Shown here in pieces: positions 1 through 6,300 of a stretch of DNA of 15,930 bases; the first letter of the stretch is position 1, and each line of letters opens with the position of its first letter. The position numbers were made by a program, and so were the translations under genes. The stretch is from Candidatus Spechtiibacteriota bacterium (lineage in GTDB: Bacteria; Patescibacteriota; Minisyncoccia; Spechtbacterales; HO2-43-30). The stretch lies in assembly GCA_016177905.1 (NCBI GenBank), contig JACOUK010000024.1, forward strand, positions 1 to 15,930. The letters run 5' to 3'. The notes beneath the pieces were generated by a model. That model was not told the DNA's origin, did not search any database, and saw only the letters and a program-made list of their open reading frames with translations.

Positions 1-9
1 AAAAAGTAC

Positions 10-309
10 ATGGGAGTTCCCAAGCAGAGAAAAACTAAAGCCCGACAGGGCAATCGCAGATCGCATCATGGCCTAGCAAGCATGGTTTTTTCGCTTTGCG
101 CAAAATGCGGAAAAGATGTTTTGCCGCATCGGCTTTGCGAAAATTGCGGCACATACAAGCAAAGAGAGATGGTAAATGTGCTCGCGAGATTGGACAAGAA
201 AGAGAGGAAGCGCAGAGAAAAGGAGCAGGCAATGCATGAAAAAGAGCATCCAGAAGCAGCCGAGACGCCTCGTAGCGGGGGTAGTATGGAGGAGCTTTCC
301 CAGAAATAA
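10..309 (+). CDS. rpmF: Large ribosomal subunit protein bL32
   Basis: Structural protein of the large ribosomal subunit. The N-terminus MGVPKQRKTKARQGNRRSHH is the classic L32 start. Two Cys-x2-Cys pairs (C30/C33 and C43/C46) form the zinc ribbon of the zinc-binding version. The protein is 99 residues, against about 57-60 usual. The extra roughly 45 residues are a Lys/Arg/Glu-rich helix followed by a Pro/Gly/Ser tail, a kind of extension common in Patescibacteria ribosomal proteins. The tail includes a short imperfect hairpin (CCTCG-TAG-CGGGG, about 268-280) that might be a decayed in-gene repeat; this is weak. Only nine bases precede the ATG, so the promoter is not visible. nusB follows after 23 bases. 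In most bacteria rpmF precedes plsX and fatty-acid genes; their absence here fits a lineage without lipid synthesis. Confidence 0.95.
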   Translation: MGVPKQRKTKARQGNRRSHHGLASMVFSLCAKCGKDVLPHRLCENCGTYKQREMVNVLARLDKKERKRREKEQAMHEKEHPEAAETPRSGGSMEELSQK

Positions 310-332
310 TTTTCAATAGAATAATTGTATTT

Positions 333-878
333 ATGGCATCCAGGCATCTTTCACGAAGCATAGCCATGCAATCTCTCTACGAGTGGGATTTTTGGCATAA
401 CGATGGTTCAAAACTTAAGCAGATTGTTGAAAATACTATCAAAGAATTCGGGCCGGGACTCGAAAACACGGATTTTATCTGGGAGCTTATCAATGGCGTG
501 ATGAAGAATCTTGGTAAAATAAATGAAATCATAGAAAAATGCGCGCCAGAATGGCCTCTTGCGCAGATTACAATAGTTGATAGAAACGTTCTTCGCATAG
601 GAATTTATGAGCTTCTCTGGGGGAAGCGCGACGAGGTGCCTCCCAAAGTTGCTATCAATGAAGCGATAGAGCTCGCGAAGAATTTTGGAGGAGAAAGCTC
701 GGGGCGATTCATAAACGGGGTTCTTGGGACGATATACAGGGAGATAGGGGAGCCGGGGAAAGACGAGACATCGAAACCCAAGGAACCCGCCGAAAGTCTC
801 GCTTCGCGAGACATTCAGGCGGGCCCGCCTTCAATTCCGCCAAAGGCGGATTTGGGCGGGGAAAAAGAGCAAGAATAA
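333..878 (+). CDS. nusB: Transcription antitermination factor NusB with C-terminal extension
   Basis: NusB binds boxA RNA together with ribosomal protein S10 in rRNA antitermination complexes. Recognisable family blocks are the N-terminal R-x4-A-x-Q-x-LY around residues 8-16, then PEWPLAQITIVDRNVLRIGIYEL (about 73-94, with a conserved DRN), and VPPKVAINEAIELAKNFGGE plus SGRFINGVLG (about 102-131). The core ends near residue 140, matching the usual family length. Residues about 144-181 are a low-complexity Pro/Gly/Lys/Glu tail encoded by three tandem hairpins (see the repeat at 796-860), which looks like repeat insertion rather than a domain. ATG 333 starts the conserved block with no Shine-Dalgarno site. 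A possible -10 (TAGAAT, 317-322) lies ten bases before the ATG with no good -35, so co-transcription with rpmF is also likely. Confidence 0.93.
   Translation: MASRHLSRSIAMQSLYEWDFWHNDGSKLKQIVENTIKEFGPGLENTDFIWELINGVMKNLGKINEIIEKCAPEWPLAQITIVDRNVLRIGIYELLWGKRDEVPPKVAINEAIELAKNFGGESSGRFINGVLGTIYREIGEPGKDETSKPKEPAESLASRDIQAGPPSIPPKADLGGEKEQE
796..860. repeat. Cluster of three hairpin-forming inverted repeats in the 3' end of nusB
   Basis: Seen directly: GTCTCGC-TTC-GCGAGAC at 796-812 (perfect 7-bp stem); AGGCGGGCCCGCCT at 817-830 (perfect 14-bp palindrome); TCCGCC-AAA-GGCGGA at 836-850 (perfect 6-bp stem). The last is nested inside CCCGCC (824-829) pairing with GGCGGG (855-860). The cluster is translated as the end of NusB, beyond the conserved fold. 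No U-tract follows, so it is not a simple terminator. Confidence 0.85.
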
Positions 879-886
879 AATAATTT

Positions 887-900
887 TGAAACATGTTTCA
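887..900. promoter_or_regulatory. 14-bp perfect palindrome at the rnc start codon
   Basis: TGAAACATGTTTCA is a perfect palindrome whose last base is the A of the rnc ATG. It occupies where a ribosome site would be. It could be a DNA operator, or a short RNA hairpin or duplex affecting initiation. Its function is unknown. Confidence 0.45.
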
Positions 901-1586
901 TGAAGGATCTTTCACTACTCGAGCAATCTCTCGGAGTAGAATTTAAAAATAAGGATCTCCTTTTGCAGGCTCTCACGCATCGCTCATATCTAAACGAGAA
1001 TCCAAATTTTCGGCTTGCGCATAATGAACGGCTTGAATTTCTTGGCGACGCAGTGCTGGAGCTTGCGGTGACAAAATATCTGTACGAGAAATATAAAAAC
1101 CCCGAGGGGGAGCTTACTTCTTGGCGGGCGGCGTTAGTCAACAGTAAGATGCTTGCTTCGATTGCGCGAGATTTGGAGATGAATGATTTTTTGCTTCTGT
1201 CGCGCGGAGAGACAAAAGATATCGGCCGCGCCCGGGAATATATTCTCGCGAATGCCATGGAGGCGACCATTGGCGCGCTTTATCTGGACAGAGGATTTGA
1301 TGAGGCAGGAGCGTTTATCGAGCGGTATATCACCCCAAAACTTCCAGAAATCATAGAGAAACATCTTAACAAAGATCCGAAAAGCAGATTGCAGGAAGAG
1401 GCGCAAGAGCGAGTTGGCATTACCCCGACGTATGAAGTGCTCGATGAATCGGGGCCGGATCACGCGAAAAATTTTGTGGTTGGAGTATTTTTGGATAAAG
1501 AATTGATGGCAAAGGGTGAAGGAGCCAGTAAGCAGGAAGGCGAAGAGCGCGCGGCACAAAACGCCCTGAAGGCAAGGGGATGGTAG
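900..1586 (+). CDS. rnc: Ribonuclease III
   Basis: Endonuclease that cleaves double-stranded RNA, processing rRNA precursors and structured mRNAs. The catalytic domain (about 1-150) has the signature NERLEFLGD at 42-50, giving E43, E46 and D50, and EGELTSWRAALV with E71. A double-stranded-RNA-binding domain follows (about 158-228, from DPKSRLQEEAQ to the AAQNALK end). The length of 228 is normal. One oddity: the block usually written A-D-x-x-E-A-x-I-G reads ANAMEATIG here, so the metal-binding Asp (D114 in E. coli) is Asn118 while the partner Glu (E117) is kept as E121. ATG 900 opens right at the end of a 14-bp palindrome (887-900) with no Shine-Dalgarno site. The nusB stop is 21 bases upstream, so the gene is likely in the same operon. 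Confidence 0.97.
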   Translation: MKDLSLLEQSLGVEFKNKDLLLQALTHRSYLNENPNFRLAHNERLEFLGDAVLELAVTKYLYEKYKNPEGELTSWRAALVNSKMLASIARDLEMNDFLLLSRGETKDIGRAREYILANAMEATIGALYLDRGFDEAGAFIERYITPKLPEIIEKHLNKDPKSRLQEEAQERVGITPTYEVLDESGPDHAKNFVVGVFLDKELMAKGEGASKQEGEERAAQNALKARGW

Positions 1587-1590
1587 ATAG

Positions 1591-1617
1591 TTGACATTTT
1601 TACTATTTTTGTATACA
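1591..1617 (+). promoter_or_regulatory. Probable rpsP promoter overlapping a 14-bp palindrome
   Basis: A consensus -35 TTGACA (1591-1596) is followed after 15 bp by TATACA (1612-1617). Transcription would begin near 1624, two or three bases before the rpsP ATG at 1627, giving an essentially leaderless mRNA. The -10 sits inside the perfect palindrome TTTTGTATACAAAA (1607-1620), a possible operator. The 15-bp spacer is shorter than ideal. Confidence 0.6.
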
Positions 1618-1626
1618 AAAGAATGT

Positions 1627-2016
1627 ATGCTTCGATTACGATTACGTCGCGTAGGAAAAAAGAATAGTCCGGCATTCCGTTTGATTGTGACCCCGAGACG
1701 CACGGGTCCTAAAACCGGGAGGTTTTTGGAAATTTTGGGGTTTTATAATCCCCGCACGCATGAAAAAGGAATAGAGAAGGAGCGGGTTCTCTATTGGATG
1801 AGCAAGGGGGCCCAACCCTCGAATACCGTGCGGAATATGCTTATAAGCGAAGGGGTCATTGAGGGGCGCAAGGTGCGCGTTGTGCACAGAAAGAAAAAGG
1901 GAAAGGAAGAGGAGAAGACAGCGGGAATTAAAGTCGCCGAGAGTGCCGAGAGCAAGCCCAAAGCCGCTCCTGCAAACGAGATTGCGACGGTATCTCCGGC
2001 TCCGCCAGTTGCGTAA
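1627..2016 (+). CDS. rpsP: Small ribosomal subunit protein bS16
   Basis: Structural protein of the small ribosomal subunit. MLRLRLRRVGKKNSPAFRLI at 1-20, GRFLEILGFYNP, then a block ending in YWMSKGAQPSNTVRNMLISE are the standard S16 landmarks. The folded core ends near residue 88. A Lys/Glu then Ala/Pro-rich tail extends the protein to 129 residues, a little over 80-90 being common. An in-frame TTG at 1591 would add twelve residues, but it is the first base triplet of the -35 box and the added residues do not match the family, so ATG 1627 is the start. rnc ends 40 bases upstream. The gene has its own promoter and apparently almost no 5' leader. Confidence 0.97.
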   Translation: MLRLRLRRVGKKNSPAFRLIVTPRRTGPKTGRFLEILGFYNPRTHEKGIEKERVLYWMSKGAQPSNTVRNMLISEGVIEGRKVRVVHRKKKGKEEEKTAGIKVAESAESKPKAAPANEIATVSPAPPVA

Positions 2017-2025
2017 GCAAGACTA

Positions 2026-2054
2026 TTGACAAAGTTTTTCTTTAATGCTATAAT
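2026..2054 (+). promoter_or_regulatory. Consensus sigma-70-type promoter of the khpA leader
   Basis: TTGACA (2026-2031), a 17-bp spacer, TATAAT (2049-2054) and an extended -10 TGC (2046-2048): both hexamers match consensus exactly at optimal spacing. The predicted start is near 2061, about 170 bases before the khpA ATG. This is the strongest promoter in the window. Confidence 0.85.
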
Positions 2055-2060
2055 ACTTCC

Positions 2061-2211
2061 ATAATCCTTTTCTTGCATCTGTTTTAAATGCGAAGGCTGA
2101 CTTCGTCCCGCTGAAGGCGGAAAATCTAAGATAGACGCAAGAAAAGGTCGCCATTGAATTCTGATAATTAAGAAGAGATTGTCTGGCCGCGTACATAAAA
2201 TTTTACGCGGC
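2061..2211 (+). ncRNA. Candidate structured leader RNA or small RNA upstream of khpA
   Basis: The transcript predicted from the 2026 promoter begins with a closing stem of 11 perfect pairs, CCTTTTCTTGC (2066-2076) with GCAAGAAAAGG (2137-2147). Inside are a 4-bp helix (2077-2080 with 2129-2132), a hairpin CGAAG-GCTGA-CTTCG (2091-2105) and a hairpin CCGCT-GAA-GGCGG (2108-2120). A separate 8-bp hairpin, GCCGCGTA (2186-2193) with TACGCGGC (2204-2211), lies 20 bases before the khpA ATG and is not followed by a run of T. No tRNA, tmRNA, SRP RNA or RNase P motif was found. It may be a cis-regulatory leader, an independent small RNA, or a mobile palindromic repeat. The structure is judged by eye only. 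Confidence 0.5.
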
Positions 2212-2231
2212 GAGATTATTGATTGATTCCC

Positions 2232-2558
2232 ATGGATAATGCTACAGCAGATCAGGAGTTTCTAGAGTATCTCGTCAAGTCTCTAGTTGATCATCCTGAA
2301 AAGGTGAAGACCGAAAGAAAAGTTGATGAAATGGGTGTTCTGATCACTCTTTCGGTCCATCCAGAAGATATGGGTCAAGTGATTGGGAAGAGCGGCGCTA
2401 CAGCTCGTTCAATTCGTTCACTTTTGCGGATTGTGGGGATGAAGCATAACGCGCGAGTCAACTTGAAGATTGAGGAACCCGAAGGGGGATCGCGAAGAGC
2501 TCCTGCTCCAAGAGCAGGAGGAAGCGTGGAGGACGCAGTTGGCGATTTAGACCTCTAA
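2232..2558 (+). CDS. khpA: KhpA-type KH-domain RNA-binding protein
   Basis: Small RNA-binding protein; in other bacteria KhpA works with KhpB and is usually encoded between rpsP and rimM/trmD, the position seen here. The type II KH fold spans about residues 8-85, with the RNA-contacting G-x-x-G loop as GKSG at 52-55 within VHPEDMGQVIGKSGATARSI. After it come an acidic stretch and a Gly/Ala/Pro/Arg tail ending in DAVGDLDL, so the protein is 108 residues against about 75-80 usual. The tail contains a perfect 9-bp hairpin at DNA level (2500-2520). ATG 2232 is preferred over in-frame TTG 2223 because neither has a Shine-Dalgarno site and ATG is the stronger codon. The gene follows a 200-base leader with a strong promoter. 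Confidence 0.85.
   Translation: MDNATADQEFLEYLVKSLVDHPEKVKTERKVDEMGVLITLSVHPEDMGQVIGKSGATARSIRSLLRIVGMKHNARVNLKIEEPEGGSRRAPAPRAGGSVEDAVGDLDL
2500..2520. repeat. Perfect 9-bp hairpin in the khpA tail
   Basis: CTCCTGCTC (2500-2508), loop CAA, GAGCAGGAG (2512-2520). It encodes part of the disordered tail after the KH domain and continues the theme of palindromes inside coding regions. No T-run follows, so it is not a terminator. Confidence 0.75.
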
Positions 2559-2578
2559 AAAAGTTTGCTTAGTTTACT

Positions 2579-2607
2579 TTGACTAAGCTCGGAAACAGTG
2601 CTACTAT
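2579..2607 (+). promoter_or_regulatory. Probable trmD promoter
   Basis: TTGACT (2579-2584), 17-bp spacer and TACTAT (2602-2607) with an extended -10 TGC (2599-2601). The start is expected near 2614, leaving about 19 bases before the trmD ATG at 2633, with no Shine-Dalgarno site. Confidence 0.55.
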
Positions 2608-2632
2608 CGTAGTGCTGTTTTCGTTAGATGTT

Positions 2633-3343
2633 ATGATTACTTTCGATATTCTCACAATTTTCCCTGAAATGTTTTCATGCTATTTCGATAGCTCAATGCT
2701 TGGCAGGGCGCAAAAAAAGAAACTCATAAAGATTCGGGTGCACAATCTTCGCGATTTCACGAAAGATAAGCACAAAATTACCGATGATCTTGCGTATGGC
2801 GGAATTTCCGGAATGGTGATGAAAGTGGAGCCGATCTATCGAGCAGTGCAAAAACTCAAAATAAAGGGGGGTCTGACCGCCCTTAGAAAAAAATCCCGTG
2901 TGATTTTATTGTCCGCAAAAGGCAAGGTTTTAACGCAAGAGAAAGTGCGCAGATTTGCAAAGTACGATCAGATAATTTTGATCGCCGGACATTACAAGGG
3001 AGTGGATGAACGCGTCGCGAAACATATTGCCGATGAAGAATTATCTGTCGGCGAGTATGTGATAACCGGCGGAGAAGTGCCGGCGATGATTGTCGTGGAC
3101 GCGGTGAGCAGAATGATAAAAGGAGTGATAGGAGACGAGGCGTCAAAAGAAGGTGAATCTTTCTCTATCCTAGGACGGTCGGGTCGTCCTAGAGAGCGCG
3201 TGAAACACGAACATGGCGTGTATACTCGTCCCGCTGTGTTCAGCCCTAAGAAAGGAGTACGATGGGAGGTGCCCGAAGTATTGCTTTCAGGCCACCACGC
3301 GAAGATTGAGGAATGGCGCGAAGCGCAGAGAAATAAAGCCTAG
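2633..3343 (+). CDS. trmD: tRNA (guanine-N1)-methyltransferase TrmD
   Basis: Methylates N1 of G37 next to the tRNA anticodon, using SAM bound in a trefoil knot, and so prevents frameshifting. Landmarks: MITFDILTIFPEMF at 1-14, NLRDFTKDKHKITDD (38-52), GHYKGVDER (119-127), SVGEYVITGGEVPAM (138-152) and WEVPEVLLSG (211-220). The Arg of SR160 matches catalytic R154 of the Haemophilus enzyme. The catalytic Asp (D169, usually in DSF) is Glu175 in ESF. Directly after it, residues about 178-195 are an unusual Arg/Gly-rich insertion encoded by an inverted repeat (3163-3196). The usual DDxPYGGGxGM reads DDLAYGGISGM. An in-frame TTG at 2579 belongs to the -35 box, so ATG 2633 is used (236 residues, normal). 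No rimM or rplS neighbour is seen. Confidence 0.97.
   Translation: MITFDILTIFPEMFSCYFDSSMLGRAQKKKLIKIRVHNLRDFTKDKHKITDDLAYGGISGMVMKVEPIYRAVQKLKIKGGLTALRKKSRVILLSAKGKVLTQEKVRRFAKYDQIILIAGHYKGVDERVAKHIADEELSVGEYVITGGEVPAMIVVDAVSRMIKGVIGDEASKEGESFSILGRSGRPRERVKHEHGVYTRPAVFSPKKGVRWEVPEVLLSGHHAKIEEWREAQRNKA
3163..3196. repeat. Inverted repeat inserted in the trmD linker region
   Basis: CTAGGACG (3170-3177) and CGTCCTAG (3185-3192) pair perfectly around a 7-base loop. CTCT (3163-3166) and AGAG (3193-3196) extend the stem across a 3-base bulge. It encodes about residues 178-189, in the flexible linker beside the catalytic site, where TrmD relatives are normally shorter and different. Confidence 0.8.
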
Positions 3344-3357
3344 ATACAAAAATATCC

Positions 3358-6300
3358 TCAAAGCTCCTTTACCTCGTCGCACAATATCTTGAGAGAGCCG
3401 TCTTTGCTGGAAAGACGGCCTTTTATTTGGACGGCTCGGCCCACCTCGAAGATTTTTGAGTTTTTTTCAAGCAGAGAAGGGAATACGAGACCTTCGATTT
3501 TCGAAGTTAAGTCTTCGATGCCGATAAAAAGCATTTGGTGGCCATTTTTTGTTACAATTTTTTTGACGCTGGAAATTACGCCCGCAAGGTTGAGCGTTCG
3601 CCCCGCGTCGCGCATTGCGAGATTTTTAATTTTTGGCAATGCGCGCAGTTTTTCCCCGTATTCCTCCAGCGGATGGCTTGAAAGATAAAAGCCCAGCAGT
3701 TCTTTCTCCCAGAGAAGCGTTTGTTTTTTAAGCGCGGGCACAGCATGCGCAAAGCGAAGAGAGTTTTGGAAGAGCGGCTGGTCCTGGAATAAACTTGCCT
3801 GGGGAGACACTCGCATGTTTTTTTGGGCACGGGCGTACTTGAGAAGCATTTCGATATTTTGAAGAAGGAGATTTCGCTCGCCAAGCGTGTCAAACGCGCC
3901 GCATTTAACGAGACTTTCGAGAGATTTTTTATTGAGATCTTTGTCGTGCACTCGCTCGAGGAGATTTTCGATAGAATGGAATGTTCCATGCTCTCTTCGT
4001 TCCGTGATGATTTCTTCGACAATATGATCTCCGACATTTTTAATCGCGGCAAGTCCAAATCGGATACCTTGTCCTGTGCTCTTCGAGTCTGAGGACTTTT
4101 CAGAGTCTGAACGACCTGCCGAAGGACTCTGGGCAACAACCGAGAAATCTGCTTCACTCTCATTGATCTCTGGCGGCAGGACTTTTATTCCCATATCTTT
4201 GCATTCGTCGATGAGAAAGGAAATGCGATCGATATCTTTCTGCTCGGCGTTGAGCAGAGCCGCCATAAATTCGCTTGGGTAATGGGCTTTCAGATACGCA
4301 GTTTGGAAGCCGACAGTCGCGTAGCAAGTCGAATGCGCCTTATTGAAGCCGTATCGCGCGAATGGTTCAACGAATTGGAATAATCTGCCGGCAGTTTGTT
4401 CGGCGATTCCGTTATGTACCATTCCGCGGATGAATTTTTCACGCTGTTCTTCGAGCAGTTCCTTAATTTTTTTTCCTATTGCTTTGCGGAGCACGTCAGC
4501 TTCAGAATATGTGAACCCTGCGAGGTCTCTTGCGATTTGAAGCACTTGTTCCTGATATACCGCGATGCCGTAGGTGCTTTTAAGTATGGGCTCAAGTCTT
4601 GGATGGAGATAGTTGATTTCTTTTTTGCCGTGCTTGCGCGCGATAAAATCAGGGATAAGTTCCATAGGTCCCGGGCGATACAGCGCCACCATCGCGATAA
4701 TGTCTTCAAAGTGAGTTGGTTTGAGTTCTTTCAGGTACCGTTTCATGCCGCTGCTTTCAAACTGGAAAATGCCCGTGGTATTCCCTTTGCGAAATATCTC
4801 GAGACTTTCTTCATCGTCAAGCGGAATTTTGTCCATTTCTATTTCCGTGCCGTATGTCCGTTTGATTTGTTTTTTGGTATTTTCGATAATCGTTAAGTTT
4901 CGAAGCCCAAGAAAGTCCATTTTGAGGAGTCCGAGACTTTCAATGGCGTGCATTTCATATTGCGTGGTAATTATCGCATCATTTTGAGAGGAGCGCTGGA
5001 GAGGGACGAGGTTGACCAGAGGATCTTTTGTGATGACGACTCCGCAGGCATGGGTTGAGGCGTGACGCGCCACACCTTCGAGTTTTCGCGCCGTATCTAT
5101 AAGGCGGCGCGCGTCCGTATCGCTTTGGTACATGAGCGCGAACTCTTGGCTTTCGCGGAGCGCCTGCTCAAACTTCATCATCATCGGAATGGTTTTGGCG
5201 ACCTTGTCGCAATACTCATACGGATAGTTCAGGGCTCTGCCGACATCGCGTATCGCGGCTCTCGCGGCCATTGTTCCAAAAGTGATAATTTGAGCGACGT
5301 TTTCTCGGCCGTATTTTTTCGCGACATATTCAAGCACTTCGTCGCGCCGGGTATCGGTAAAGTCGACGTCTATATCGGGAAGTTCGTTGCGTTCGCTCTG
5401 GAGGAATCGTTCAAAGATGAGATCATACTTCAACGGGTCGACGTTGGTAATATTCAAAAGATAAGAAGCAATAGATCCAGCCGCGGAACCTCTTCCTGGA
5501 CCCACGACAATGCCATGATTTTTTGCCCAATTCACAAAGTCTTGGACAATGAGCAAGTACGAGGCAAAGCCGGCTTTCTGAATCACGGCAAGTTCATAAT
5601 GGAGACGTTCTAATATCTTGCCGCGCTTATCGAGAACTCCCTCTTTGTTTTGTCCCTCATGATGAGAGGAGGGGGGAGTTACATCATATCTTTTTTTCAG
5701 GCCTTCCTCGCACAATTTCCTCAAATATGAATTCTCATCGTGACCTTCAGGCACTGTAAAATAGGGAAGCTGGTATTTCCCAAATTGAAGCGCGACATTG
5801 CATTGTTCGGCTATCTTTTGCGTATTTTCGAGTGCCTCCGGGCAATCCTTGAAAGCCTCGGCCATATCCTCGGGCGAGGTGAGAGAAAAGTCCTCGTCTT
5901 TCATTGAGAGACTCCTATGCTCGTCATTTGCTTTTTCTCCGGTCTGTATCGCAAGAAGGATATCGTGCGCTTCCGCATCTTCTTTGTGAAGATAGTGAGA
6001 GTCCTGTGTTGCGACAAGAGGGATTGAAAGTTTTTTGCTAAATTCAATGAGAGCCGTATTGACCTTCCCTTGCTCGGGAATATTGGGGTGGTGTTGAAGC
6101 TCGAGGTAAAAGTTATCTCTGCCGAAGATGTCTCGATATTCCAGGATAATTTTTTCCGCTTCGTCAATTCTCGCGGCAAGGATCGCTTTCGCGGTTTCTC
6201 CATTAAGACAACCGGAGAGCGCGATCAAGCCTTCGCGGTATTCCCGCAAAAGATTTTTATCCACCCGCGGCTTATAATAGAATCCTTCAAGATGCGATTT

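Noticed and set aside
96..152. L32 Cys pairs as a separate zinc-finger gene
   Set aside because: They are the normal zinc ribbon of the zinc-binding L32 type within one continuous frame.
1591..1626. Upstream TTG start that would lengthen S16 by twelve residues
   Set aside because: The TTG is the beginning of the TTGACA -35 box, and the added residues do not match the S16 family start.
1134..1703. 189-codon open frame antisense to rnc and rpsP
   Set aside because: It overlaps two well-supported genes on the other strand and shows no protein-family signal.
2061..2211. Leader region as a tRNA, tmRNA, SRP RNA or RNase P RNA
   Set aside because: No T-loop consensus, GGAA SRP loop, tmRNA ends or RNase P core sequence is visible.
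2579..2632. Upstream TTG start that would lengthen TrmD by eighteen residues
   Set aside because: It coincides with a TTGACT -35 box, and ATG 2633 begins the conserved MITFDILTIFPEMF.
3576..4163. 195-codon open frame on the - strand
   Set aside because: It is an alternative frame inside dnaE, whose own frame has strong family matches throughout. The open frame has no recognisable motif.
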